Source: an uncultured Cytophagales bacterium (GTDB lineage: Bacteria; Bacteroidota; Bacteroidia; Cytophagales; Thermoflexibacteraceae). From it: 35,180 nt of DNA. Under the pieces are notes generated by a model. It did no database searches. It saw only the letters and a program-made list of their open reading frames with translations, and was not told the DNA's origin. The stretch spans positions 1 to 35,180 of the forward strand of contig CALHUI010000033.1 in assembly GCA_938039675.1 (NCBI GenBank), written 5' to 3'. Positions 16,254 to 24,446 of this stretch are shown here, in pieces (position 1 is the stretch's first letter; every line of letters starts with the position of its first letter). Position numbers and translations under genes: made by a program.

Positions 16254-16991
16254 ATGTCCACTGTAACTGTATCAAAAAAACGTTCCATTTGGGATGGCGG
16301 TGTTTCGCCGCTGAACGTAAGCTACGGCAAAATGATGATGTGGTTCTTCCTGTTGTCGGATGCCTTTACTTTTTCGGGCTTACTGATTACTTATGGTATG
16401 TTGCGTTACACGCATCCGGCCTATGAAGGCGACCATGATAAGTTTACATTTTCTACCGAGTACTGGCCTATACCGGAAAAAGTTTATGCTGCTATTCCTT
16501 TCATTGAAGGGCATTTTCCGCTGGTGTTTGTAGGTATTATGACCTTCATCCTCATTTTGAGCAGCGTTACCATGGTACTTGCCGTAGAAGCCGGCCATCG
16601 CATGGACCAGAAAGACGTTGAGAAATGGATGCTGTGGACTATTTTAGGCGGTATCGCATTTCTGAGCTGCCAAGCGTGGGAATGGAGTCACTTTATTCAC
16701 GGCGAAGCACCGGGTACACTGATGCCTGACGGTACCATGTTTATGGGAGCTAATCTGATACAAAATCAGTATGGCCCTCCTGCTTTTGCCGACCTGTTTT
16801 TCTTCATTACCGGATTCCACGGTTTCCACGTATTTAGCGGTGTAATATTAAACATCCTGATTTTCTATCAAGTAGCAACGGGCGTGATGCATCGCCGCGG
16901 GCATTACGAAATGGTGGAAAAAGTAGGTTTATATTGGCACTTTGTAGATTTGGTGTGGGTATTCGTATTTACTTTCTTTTATCTGGTTTAA
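16254..16991 (+). CDS. Haem-copper oxidase subunit III (second copy)
   Basis: The 245-residue product again carries the subunit III core: MMMWFFLLSDAFTFSGLL in helix 1, CQAWEWSHFI, GFHGFHVFSG, and YWHFVDLVWVFVFTFFYLV at the C-terminus. It differs from the first copy by a long polar loop (about 55-85) with EYWPIPEKVY and a second loop after WEWSHFI. Five to six helices are predicted. The two proteins probably occupy related positions in one oxidase or serve alternative assemblies, and sequence alone does not decide. The subunit IV gene follows after 29 bases. Confidence 0.92.
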   Translation: MSTVTVSKKRSIWDGGVSPLNVSYGKMMMWFFLLSDAFTFSGLLITYGMLRYTHPAYEGDHDKFTFSTEYWPIPEKVYAAIPFIEGHFPLVFVGIMTFILILSSVTMVLAVEAGHRMDQKDVEKWMLWTILGGIAFLSCQAWEWSHFIHGEAPGTLMPDGTMFMGANLIQNQYGPPAFADLFFFITGFHGFHVFSGVILNILIFYQVATGVMHRRGHYEMVEKVGLYWHFVDLVWVFVFTFFYLV

Positions 16992-17020
16992 TCAACTCTT
17001 ATCTTAAAAGGCATATAACT

Positions 17021-17335
17021 ATGGCACACAGCGAAAACTTAACACCCGAACAAGCACATAAAGCAACTGTCAAACGCATCTGGACTGTTACTGCTATTTT
17101 GGCAGGTATCACCATCATAGAATTTGCTCTTGCCTTTCTGATGAACCCGGGTATGGCACGCAACATGATATTCGTAATCATGACCTTTATCAAAGCCTTT
17201 TACATCGTAGCCGAGTTCATGCACCTCAGACATGAAGTAAAAGCGCTTATTTGGTCTATCGTACTACCATGCGCATTTGTGGTATGGTTAGTAATTGCCC
17301 TGCTCACAGAAGGCAGTTTTATATTTATGAAGTAA
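17021..17335 (+). CDS. Cytochrome c oxidase subunit IV-type small membrane protein (COX4_pro/CyoD-like)
   Basis: This is a 104-residue protein with three transmembrane helices and the pattern KATVKRIWTVTAILAGITIIEF, then MTFIKAFYIVAEFMHLRHE, which is typical of the prokaryotic subunit IV family (PF03626). The frame is open back to 16934 inside the preceding gene. ATG 17021 gives the normal family length and is chosen for that reason. It is a small structural or assembly subunit of the oxidase and sits directly after the subunit III pair. Confidence 0.9.
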   Translation: MAHSENLTPEQAHKATVKRIWTVTAILAGITIIEFALAFLMNPGMARNMIFVIMTFIKAFYIVAEFMHLRHEVKALIWSIVLPCAFVVWLVIALLTEGSFIFMK

Positions 17336-17387
17336 TGTTTCAGCCTGATAAACAGGTATGTTTACATATTAACTATTTTGTTATTTG

Positions 17388-18050
17388 ATGAAAACTAATC
17401 AACTGTTAAAAGCCGGCGCACTTTTGTTATTGTTAGTGCTGCCGGCTTTAGCATTTCTATTTCTCAGGGGATTTGGTGAAAATGAGTTTGCACTGCCCAT
17501 ACTTAATCCCGAGTCGGGAGAATGTGCTCCCAACAAAGTGGATGATATTCATCGCATTCCTCCTTTCTCATTTATTAATCAGGACGGCCAACCTTTCTCC
17601 GATAAAGAACTGGCCGGTAAAATTTATGTAACAGACTTTTTCTTTACCCGTTGCCCCGACATTTGCCTCACGATGTCTTCCGAATTAGCCCGCGTACATG
17701 AGGCCATGAAAAATCATCCGGAAGTGGTAATTCTGTCGCATACGGTAGACCCTGCTTTTGACAGTGCACAGGTACTCAAAGCCTATGCTCAACGCTATGG
17801 TGCTGATACTAAGCGATGGATTTTTGTTACGGGCGACAAAAAGGCTATTTATGAACAGGCGCGATGTGGCTATTACATTGCTGCCAAACCTGCTACATCG
17901 GATACGGAACTTGATTTCATCCACAGCGACAAACTCGTGCTGGTAGATAAAGAAAAGCGCATCAGAGGCTATTACAGCGGTACGCGCAGGGAAGACGTGG
18001 ACAGGCTGATTACGGAAATTCAGGTATTGCTTGCCGAATACAAAAAATAG
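17388..18050 (+). CDS. SCO1/SenC family copper chaperone
   Basis: The 220-residue protein has an N-terminal membrane anchor or uncleaved signal (about 8-26) and a periplasmic thioredoxin-like SCO domain. The copper-binding residues are present: CPDIC with Cys89 and Cys93, and His179 in DFIHSDKLVL. Sco proteins deliver copper to, or reduce cysteines of, the CuA site of oxidase subunit II. The frame begins at a TTG (17385), but ATG 17388 immediately follows and is taken as the start. Its place after the oxidase subunit genes fits a role in assembling that enzyme. Confidence 0.93.
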   Translation: MKTNQLLKAGALLLLLVLPALAFLFLRGFGENEFALPILNPESGECAPNKVDDIHRIPPFSFINQDGQPFSDKELAGKIYVTDFFFTRCPDICLTMSSELARVHEAMKNHPEVVILSHTVDPAFDSAQVLKAYAQRYGADTKRWIFVTGDKKAIYEQARCGYYIAAKPATSDTELDFIHSDKLVLVDKEKRIRGYYSGTRREDVDRLITEIQVLLAEYKK

Positions 18051-18112
18051 ACCATACAGCAAACAAATCACCACTAAACCTGTTTAATTACTTGGCATTC
18101 TTTCTCGAATCT

Positions 18113-18703
18113 ATGGCTCTGCAAGAAATCGCCCCTAAGCAAGACAAGCAATATTTGGCTGCCATCGGTATCATTTCTGTAGTGATACCTATTGTAGTAG
18201 CATTATTGCTGTTTGTTCCTCAAACAGGTAAATTAGGAGATGTGGACGTGTCTATTCTCCCTCACATCAATGCTTTGCTGAACAGCGCCACAGCTGTTTG
18301 TTTGGCAGTAGCTTATTTTTTCATTAAAAACCACAATGAGGAAATGCACAGGCGACTAATGATGACTGCCTTTGTTCTGTCTTCCTTATTTTTGGTTTCG
18401 TATGTTGTCTATCACTTTCAAGCGCCATCCACTAAGTTCGGCGACACTAACGGCGATGGTATATTGAGCGAAATAGAACTGGCCGAGGCAGGAATTATGC
18501 GAGGAGTTTATTTGTTTATCTTATTGACGCACATTCTGTTAGCAGCTGTAGTGGTTCCTTTTGTCTTGGTTGCTTTTTACTTTGCACTGAGCAAACAGAT
18601 TGGCCGCCATAAGAAAATTGTAAAATTCACCTTCCCGATTTGGCTTTATGTAGCTGTTACGGGTGTGATTGTATATCTGATGATTAGCCCATATTACCTA
18701 TGA
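18113..18703 (+). CDS. DUF420 membrane protein with an EF-hand-like loop
   Basis: The product has 196 residues and five predicted transmembrane helices and belongs to the DUF420 (YozB-like) family. This family is commonly found with cytochrome oxidase and Sco genes and its function is unknown. ATG 18113 is preferred to the TTG at 18092. Between helices 3 and 4 the polar loop has FGDTNGDGILSEIELAEAG. The 12-residue stretch DTNGDGILSEIE satisfies the EF-hand calcium-loop pattern, with Asp, Asn, Asp, Gly, Leu and Glu at positions 1, 3, 5, 6, 8 and 12. Histidines at INALLNS-adjacent LPHI and at LLTHILLA are typical of the family. It overlaps the next gene by ATGA. Confidence 0.88.
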   Translation: MALQEIAPKQDKQYLAAIGIISVVIPIVVALLLFVPQTGKLGDVDVSILPHINALLNSATAVCLAVAYFFIKNHNEEMHRRLMMTAFVLSSLFLVSYVVYHFQAPSTKFGDTNGDGILSEIELAEAGIMRGVYLFILLTHILLAAVVVPFVLVAFYFALSKQIGRHKKIVKFTFPIWLYVAVTGVIVYLMISPYYL

Positions 18704-18990
18704 AAAAAGTGATTGGTATTACCTTGCTGTTGATAGCTGCCATGTGGCTGCTGCCCGATGTGGCAGAAGCACAATGTGCTATGTGTCGCGCCACTGTTGA
18801 AAATAACATAAGTACGGGTGCAAATAAAATCGGGAGCGGGCTTAATACGGGCATCCTTTATCTGATGAGCATTCCTTATCTGATATTCGTTGTGATTGCT
18901 TACCTATGGTACAAACAAAGCAAGGTACAACAAGCCAAAAAAATGCTACTTGCAGAGCAAATGCGCAATATTGGCGTGCGCCTATCATAA
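18700..18990 (+). CDS. Small membrane protein with a CxxC pair, last gene of the oxidase block
   Basis: The 96-residue protein has a signal peptide ending AEA-Q (about residue 24), immediately followed by CAMC (Cys26 and Cys29), then one transmembrane helix (about 50-70) and a basic C-terminal tail. Its ATG overlaps the stop of the DUF420 gene, so they are translationally coupled. I know similar QCAMCRA proteins at this position in Bacteroidota oxidase clusters, but no biochemical role. The exported CxxC could bind copper or haem or take part in thiol exchange during oxidase assembly, which is inference. Confidence 0.75.
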   Translation: MKKVIGITLLLIAAMWLLPDVAEAQCAMCRATVENNISTGANKIGSGLNTGILYLMSIPYLIFVVIAYLWYKQSKVQQAKKMLLAEQMRNIGVRLS

Positions 18991-19062
18991 CTGTTGTAGG
19001 GAGTAAGCCGCGTTCTGAATACGGGTAACTTTACTATTCAAATTTCTAAAAATGCATTGTTC

Positions 19063-19094
19063 AAGCCTGACAGATTTTAATATTTGTCAGGCTT
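19063..19094 (+). terminator. Hairpin after the oxidase block (possible terminator)
   Basis: A 12-bp stem AAGCCTGACAGA (19063-19074) / TTTGTCAGGCTT (19083-19094), with one G-T pair and an 8-base loop, lies about 70 bases past the last gene. No T-run follows. It shares the CCTGACA core with the 3'-end palindromes elsewhere in the window. Confidence 0.5.
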
Positions 19095-19152
19095 ATGCGC
19101 ATTGTCTCAGCAAGGATTAGTAATAGTTTAGAAAATTTACTTGCTTGCAAAG

Positions 19153-19190
19153 AAAAAATGCCTAACAATTTTCTGAACTGTTAGGCATTT
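19153..19190 (-). terminator. Intrinsic terminator of the tRNA cluster
   Basis: On the minus strand AAATGCCTAACA (19190-19179) pairs perfectly with TGTTAGGCATTT (19167-19156) across an 11-base loop, followed by further T residues to 19153. It lies directly downstream of the last tRNA. Confidence 0.85.
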
Positions 19191-19194
19191 GAAG

Positions 19195-19267
19195 TGATCC
19201 CGCTGGGACTCGAACCCAGGACCCATACATTAAAAGTGTATTGCTCTACCAACTGAGCTACGGAATC
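19195..19267 (-). tRNA. tRNA-Lys (anticodon TTT), copy 2
   Basis: This 73-base cloverleaf has acceptor GATTCCG/CGGGATC, D-arm AGCTCAGTTGGTAGAGC, anticodon stem ATACA/TGTAT around loop CTTTTAA, and T-arm CCTGGGTTCGAGTCCCAG. The anticodon TTT lies at 19234-19232. The discriminator is A, and CCA is not encoded. The sequence is identical to the copy at 19377-19449. Confidence 0.95.
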
Positions 19268-19272
19268 TACTG

Positions 19273-19356
19273 TGCGCAAGAGAAGACTCGAACTTCCACG
19301 GGCTAACGCCCACCACCCCCTCAAGATGGCGTGTCTACCAGTTTCACCACTTGCGC
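19273..19356 (-). tRNA. tRNA-Leu (anticodon GAG)
   Basis: This is an 84-base class II tRNA with acceptor GCGCAAG/CTTGCGC, a long variable arm (GGGCGTTAGCCC) and T-loop GTTCGAGTC. The anticodon stem CCATC/GGTGG encloses TTGAGGG, giving anticodon GAG by alignment with bacterial tRNA-Leu(GAG). It sits between the two lysine tRNAs. Confidence 0.92.
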
Positions 19357-19376
19357 AACTTGGGGTAGAGATTCTG

Positions 19377-19449
19377 TGATCCCGCTGGGACTCGAACCCA
19401 GGACCCATACATTAAAAGTGTATTGCTCTACCAACTGAGCTACGGAATC
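19377..19449 (-). tRNA. tRNA-Lys (anticodon TTT), copy 1
   Basis: It is identical over 73 bases to the tRNA at 19195-19267 and is first in the minus-strand tRNA transcript. Upstream on the minus strand AATCTTTG (about 19478-19471) is a one-mismatch -7 element and could be the cluster promoter. Confidence 0.95.
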
Positions 19450-19543
19450 TTTATTTTTGCCTAAATTAACAAAGATTTACTATCAAATGTTTGACGGGTT
19501 GCCTTTGTTTTTTGCGCCCACAAAACTATGACACGAAAAGCAA

Positions 19544-20278
19544 ATGCAAAAGATTATCCGAGATATATTTCTTATTTTTTTTGTCAGCCCCGTCTTTTCG
19601 GGCATTTCCCTTGGGCAAAATACGCCCGATAAGTTGCTAAACTACGCCGACTCGCTGTATGCACAAGGCAAATACAAGGAGGCTGGCATTGCCTATCAGC
19701 AATTATTGGAGCAACACCACAGCTATTCGCCGCAAATGCTTGCCAAAGCAGCCTTTATAGCCGAAGGCACTAACAACTATGATGAGGCTTTGTATTACCT
19801 CAACCTGCTTTATACCCGACAGCACAGCGAAGCACTCTATAATAAAATTACCGATTTGGCTGCCCGCTATGAATTACCGGGCTATGCGGTGGCCGACGAA
19901 GAGTTTCTTGTCCTTGCGCTGCGGCGATACATCTACTTGTGGGGCAGTTTGCTGATGCTCGTGGCAGGTTTGCTGACTTGGTATATATTCCGCAGATATC
20001 GGCGCAAAAAGACTTTGGGGACGGCAGCTATTATGTGGGTAATTGCAGTTGCAACCGTTATATATGCTATACAAACATTTTTACACCGACAAAAAGCAAT
20101 TATCCGCAGCGAAAAAGCGTTTATAATGAGTGCACCTGCCGCCGGTGCAGAGTTGATGTTTACCGCACAAAAAGGCCATTGTTTCAGAGTAACCAACAGC
20201 CGCGACATTTGGTGCTGCGTGCAATGGAACGACAAAACAGGTTATGTGCGCCGCAATAATTTATGGATGATAGAATAA
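19544..20278 (+). CDS. TPR and SH3-like domain membrane protein (BatE-like architecture)
   Basis: The protein has 244 residues. A signal peptide (about 1-24) is followed by TPR-like helices with NYADSLYAQGKYKEAGIAYQQLLEQ (about 33-57) and NNYDEALYYLNLLY. Two transmembrane segments come next (about 130-148 and 160-177) and then a C-terminal bacterial SH3-like domain (about 188-244) with FIMSAPAAGAELMFTAQKGHCFRV and ends VRRNNLWMIE. The TPR-TM-TM-SH3 order resembles BatE of Bacteroidota aerotolerance operons, but no batA-D gene is here. It lies 9 bases before the hybrid kinase gene, so it is probably cotranscribed and might act as an envelope sensor partner; that is inference. Confidence 0.78.
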   Translation: MQKIIRDIFLIFFVSPVFSGISLGQNTPDKLLNYADSLYAQGKYKEAGIAYQQLLEQHHSYSPQMLAKAAFIAEGTNNYDEALYYLNLLYTRQHSEALYNKITDLAARYELPGYAVADEEFLVLALRRYIYLWGSLLMLVAGLLTWYIFRRYRRKKTLGTAAIMWVIAVATVIYAIQTFLHRQKAIIRSEKAFIMSAPAAGAELMFTAQKGHCFRVTNSRDIWCCVQWNDKTGYVRRNNLWMIE

Positions 20279-20287
20279 TTTTTTTAC

Positions 20288-23200
20288 ATGCCAGAACTTG
20301 ACGATATAGCCATAGAAAAAGAGATTTTAGAAATACGTTTCCTGCCCCTTGTGTTGATTATGATGCTTTGGGGCTTGCAAATACTGCCTTATCAGCCAGA
20401 TATATTATTATTTGACCGCAAGCTGTTGTTGTGGATAACTTTTCTCACATTGAGCTTGTCGGCGCTTACGCTGCTGCCCTCTCTTAGGCAGTCTACTAAG
20501 TTGCGAAGAAATTTACTGATAGGATATCAGGCTGTGCTGCTGCCTATGCTTGCCCAACAATTGTTTGCGCACGAATACTACCCGCTTTTTTTGCTGATAT
20601 ACTTGTTTGGCCTATCAATAATAGCATTTATAGCCCGTTACTCGCAATTGCGGCTATTGGGAGTACTTGCATATGCTACCTGTATAGTGGCAATACACCC
20701 GATGATAGCGGCTATGCCCAATGAGCAGTTAATACTTACCTGGCAAACAGCACTCATCCTTACAATTATTTGGAACGGAACAATCTACGCACTCAGCACC
20801 AAAGTACGAGAGCGGCAACTTTCTCAAACACTTCAATACTTGCAAACCATTGAGCAAAATATCCAAAAACAAAAAGAATATGCAGAAAAACTTCATACAG
20901 AGCAACTACATCTGCAAAATATTGTGGATAATATAGATGTATTTGTAGCTCTGGTAGATAAAAACGGTATTGTCATACAAATTAACCAACTTTTTTTGGA
21001 TTACATCGGCTCACATGGCGTATCTACGGATTTAGTTGGCAAGCCTATTATTTCAATTGCTGTCAACCAAGAGCGGCGGCGAGTTGTAGAAGAAAGTATC
21101 CAAACAGCCCTTCAAGGGCAAACTGCTACCGGAGAACTCTATAACGACAAAGTAGATAAATATCTTGTTTTCCGCTACTGCCCGATTAAAGACAGGAGCA
21201 CAGGCGAAATATACGGTGTGGGAATTTATTATCGCGATATTACACAAGACCATAAAGCACAACAGCAACTAAAATATGCCAGCAATCAACTAAAAGCCAT
21301 TCTGGATTCAATAGACCAAAATGTTTACCTGACCGACAAGCACGGCAGGGTAATCAATTGCAATAAGCGGGCGCAAGAGGGCAATTTGGGGCTGAATCCT
21401 GCACCGCCTGTCGGAGAGTTGCTTCTTAACAATATCAAAGAGGCTGAAAAGCGCGAAAATTATTTAAGACATCACAAAGAGGCGCTGCAAGGTAAAATCA
21501 TATCGGTTGAATACTACGTAGAGCCAATTAAGCTATGGATGCAGATAAAATATATGCCTGCATACGACCAAGCAGGCAATATATTCGGTGTAGTTACAAC
21601 CATTGCCGACATTTCATTGATTAAACGCAAAGAAGAGGAACTATTAGATGCTTTGGCAAAGAATAAAGCCGCCCAAGCACAGTTAGCAGCACGAGAAACC
21701 ATGTACAGGCAGTTGCTGCATGCGAGCACCGACCAAATAGCTCTGAAAGATATCCATTCTCAATATTTGTGGACAAACCATCGGTTTAAGGAATTTTACG
21801 GCGAAATACCGGCTAATGACGCTGAATCACAGGAAAAAGAGTTGGCAAAAGACCGCGAAGTGCTGCTCAAAAAGGAACTGATTACCTATGAGTATTGGGT
21901 GCGCAACCAATACGGCGAAAATCACCTGCTGCGTACCATCAAAGCACCTATTTGGAATCCGGAAGGCAAAATTGATAAAATCGCCGTCTTTTCAACCGAT
22001 ATTACCGAACAAAATGAGCGTATTCAGGCGCTCAAAGAGCTGATTAAGGCCTATCAGGAGTTGAGCGAACAGGAGCAAAAAAAAGCCCGTGAACTTTCTG
22101 AAAGTCAGGCAACCATACAACTGCTGGTAGAAAACACCACCGAATTGATTGCTCTGGCTCATGCCAATGGCCGTTTAAAATATGTAAGCCCTTCTGCTAA
22201 AAAACTCATAGGCTTTACTCCTGAAGAAATGATTGGCCATACTTGGGCAGATTTTTTCCATGAGGACGATTTAATTAAAATACAGGAAGCAGCCGAAAGC
22301 CTTCGGCAAACACAGGGCGAACACACACTTAGGCATCGGGTTCGCACTCGTAGCGGGCAATACATATGGTTGGAAACTATCTGGAAGTATATTTTAGATG
22401 AGAAAGACACTATTGTTGCCATTCAAAGTTCTTCACGAGATATTACAGAACGCATGGCAGCCGAACAGGCAGTAAAGGCACTTGCAACTCGCTATCAGAC
22501 ACTGTTCAACGCCAGCTACGATGCCATCCTGATTCTGAAAACCAATCCGACAGAGCCTACTGACCTTACCGTAGTAGAAGCCAATACATCAGCCTACGAA
22601 CTATTAGGTTATTCAACCGAAGAACTGCTCGAATTGAATGTTTTGGAAATAGAAGATAAAATTTCTTGGCAGGAACTGCGCAGACGTATCAAAACCCTTA
22701 GAAATAGGCGTGAAATTTTATTAGAAACCCGTATCTGCAACAAAAGTGGTCAATGGTTATGGGTAGAAATAGCCGTAATTGCTTTCCTAATAGGCGAGGA
22801 AGAATACCTGCAACTGACCATCCGCGATATTTCTCTGCGCAAACAGGCAGAAGAAGCTATGAAAGCCAAAACCATTGCCGAAAAATCGTTGGAGTTTAAA
22901 AGTAATTTTCTTGCCAAAATGAGTCATGAAATACGAACTCCGATGAACGGCTTGCAGGGAATGACCTATTTGTTACTGGATACTTCGCTCGACAAACGGC
23001 AGAAAAAAATAGTAGAAAGTATTCAAAACAGCACCAAAGGGCTACTGGCAATTCTCAACGATATTTTAGATTTATCTAAATTAGAAGCCGGCAAACTGAC
23101 TTTGGAACTTGCGCCAATGGATTTGAGGCTTTGTTTAGACGAAGTACAGGATTTGTTTGATGCTGTCGCACTGGAAAAAAAGCTGACGCTGAGTTGTTGG

Positions 23201-24406
23201 GTATCAGATAATGTTCCTGCGCTGATTGTATCGGACTACAACCGACTGCGACAAATTATCAACAATTTGGTCAGCAATGCCATCAAATTTACGGATGCAG
23301 GCACTGTTACCATTACGGCAGAGCTATCCGAAGCCTTAACAGAATACGACCTACTGAAAATAACCGTACGCGATACCGGCATAGGGATAGATGAAGACTC
23401 TTTTGAACAATTATTTGATAAGTTTTACCAAGGCAAACAACGGACAGCCGGCGGCACAGGACTGGGCTTAGCTATTTGTAAGGAGTTGGTAGAACTGCTC
23501 GGCGGCCAAATAGGGCTGCAAAGCAAGTTGAACCATGGTAGCGAATTCTGGTTTACTTTCAAAGCATGGCACGTGCAGGAGCACCAATCTGCTCCGCCTC
23601 CGTCAACTGAACAATACACCTATCGCGCTGTTAAGCCTATTCACATACTCTTTGCAGAAGATACATCTGTTAATCAAGAAGTTATAAAATGGATGCTCGA
23701 AGAAATCGGTGTGCAGGTAACTATTGTTTCCAATGGGCTTGAAGCCTGTGAAAAGGCTAAATCCGGGCCATACGATTTGATATTGATGGATATCAATATG
23801 CCCGTAATGGACGGTATTACAGCCACACAACACATCAAAACAGCCCTCAGCCCCGCTCCGCCCGTTGTTGGTATGAGTGCCAATGCGATGGCAGGCGATA
23901 CGGAACGTTTTATGGCACAAGGGCTGGATGGCTACCTCACCAAACCAATTACTCCCGAAGCATTATATGAGATGTTGTACCAATTCTTGCCTGAAAGTTT
24001 GGAACGGACAGCCATTACTGTGCAGGAAAACCAAGCAGAGCAAGAGCAAGTAACAACCGATATGCCGCTGATGAACCCTGCAGTTATTACACATATTAAA
24101 AAATTGGCAGGCAATCATATAGAAATGTTGCAGGGCTTGCTGGAAAGTTTTATTTTAGACATTAAACAAATTAGGGAAAAAATCAGCCATACCCATCTAC
24201 ACGGCAATTACACGGAAATGGTAAAAGTATTGCACACGCTAAAAGGGCTCAGTGGTACAATTGGCGCTTCCCGATTGTTTGATTACAGCAATGCTTTATA
24301 TGGACAGGCTTCCGCTGTCCCGCAGTCGGTCAGCAGCGAGCAATTGGAGCAATTGTTTCAGTTAATGGATGCCACCTGCGAAGCTGTGCGAAGCGAATAT
24401 TTTTAA
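20288..24406 (+). CDS. Hybrid histidine kinase: 6 TM, five PAS, HisKA-HATPase, receiver, Hpt
   Basis: This is a 1372-residue signalling protein. Six hydrophobic helices fill residues 17-170. A coiled coil is followed by five PAS domains (about 210-320, 330-440, 465-575, 615-725 and 735-855), most ending in a PAC-like DIT/DIS motif. The dimerisation/phosphoacceptor helix has SHEIRTPMNG with His880. The ATPase domain has NLVSNAIKF, DTGIGI (about 1028) and GGTGLGLAI (about 1056). The receiver domain (about 1115-1240) has AEDTSVNQ and phosphoacceptor Asp1168 in LMDINMP. The Hpt domain (about 1285-1370) has His1316 in LHTLKG. All phosphotransfer residues are present, so a full His-Asp-His relay within one chain is expected. 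The output is probably the lone receiver encoded next. The signal is unknown. Confidence 0.93.
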   Translation: MPELDDIAIEKEILEIRFLPLVLIMMLWGLQILPYQPDILLFDRKLLLWITFLTLSLSALTLLPSLRQSTKLRRNLLIGYQAVLLPMLAQQLFAHEYYPLFLLIYLFGLSIIAFIARYSQLRLLGVLAYATCIVAIHPMIAAMPNEQLILTWQTALILTIIWNGTIYALSTKVRERQLSQTLQYLQTIEQNIQKQKEYAEKLHTEQLHLQNIVDNIDVFVALVDKNGIVIQINQLFLDYIGSHGVSTDLVGKPIISIAVNQERRRVVEESIQTALQGQTATGELYNDKVDKYLVFRYCPIKDRSTGEIYGVGIYYRDITQDHKAQQQLKYASNQLKAILDSIDQNVYLTDKHGRVINCNKRAQEGNLGLNPAPPVGELLLNNIKEAEKRENYLRHHKEALQGKIISVEYYVEPIKLWMQIKYMPAYDQAGNIFGVVTTIADISLIKRKEEELLDALAKNKAAQAQLAARETMYRQLLHASTDQIALKDIHSQYLWTNHRFKEFYGEIPANDAESQEKELAKDREVLLKKELITYEYWVRNQYGENHLLRTIKAPIWNPEGKIDKIAVFSTDITEQNERIQALKELIKAYQELSEQEQKKARELSESQATIQLLVENTTELIALAHANGRLKYVSPSAKKLIGFTPEEMIGHTWADFFHEDDLIKIQEAAESLRQTQGEHTLRHRVRTRSGQYIWLETIWKYILDEKDTIVAIQSSSRDITERMAAEQAVKALATRYQTLFNASYDAILILKTNPTEPTDLTVVEANTSAYELLGYSTEELLELNVLEIEDKISWQELRRRIKTLRNRREILLETRICNKSGQWLWVEIAVIAFLIGEEEYLQLTIRDISLRKQAEEAMKAKTIAEKSLEFKSNFLAKMSHEIRTPMNGLQGMTYLLLDTSLDKRQKKIVESIQNSTKGLLAILNDILDLSKLEAGKLTLELAPMDLRLCLDEVQDLFDAVALEKKLTLSCWVSDNVPALIVSDYNRLRQIINNLVSNAIKFTDAGTVTITAELSEALTEYDLLKITVRDTGIGIDEDSFEQLFDKFYQGKQRTAGGTGLGLAICKELVELLGGQIGLQSKLNHGSEFWFTFKAWHVQEHQSAPPPSTEQYTYRAVKPIHILFAEDTSVNQEVIKWMLEEIGVQVTIVSNGLEACEKAKSGPYDLILMDINMPVMDGITATQHIKTALSPAPPVVGMSANAMAGDTERFMAQGLDGYLTKPITPEALYEMLYQFLPESLERTAITVQENQAEQEQVTTDMPLMNPAVITHIKKLAGNHIEMLQGLLESFILDIKQIREKISHTHLHGNYTEMVKVLHTLKGLSGTIGASRLFDYSNALYGQASAVPQSVSSEQLEQLFQLMDATCEAVRSEYF

Positions 24407-24446
24407 CAAGTTCTGACAAAGTAATTTTTTAAAACCTCATACAACC

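Noticed and set aside
16934-17020. N-terminal extension of the subunit IV gene
   Set aside because: It lies inside the second subunit III gene in another frame and gives a non-family N-terminus. ATG 17021 matches the family length.
19003-19030. TAAGCCGCGTTCTG resembles the complement of the RNase P RNA 3' region
   Set aside because: The remaining conserved parts of RNase P RNA (for example GAGGAAAGTCCGGGC) are absent, and the place where they should lie is occupied by tRNAs. It is treated as chance.
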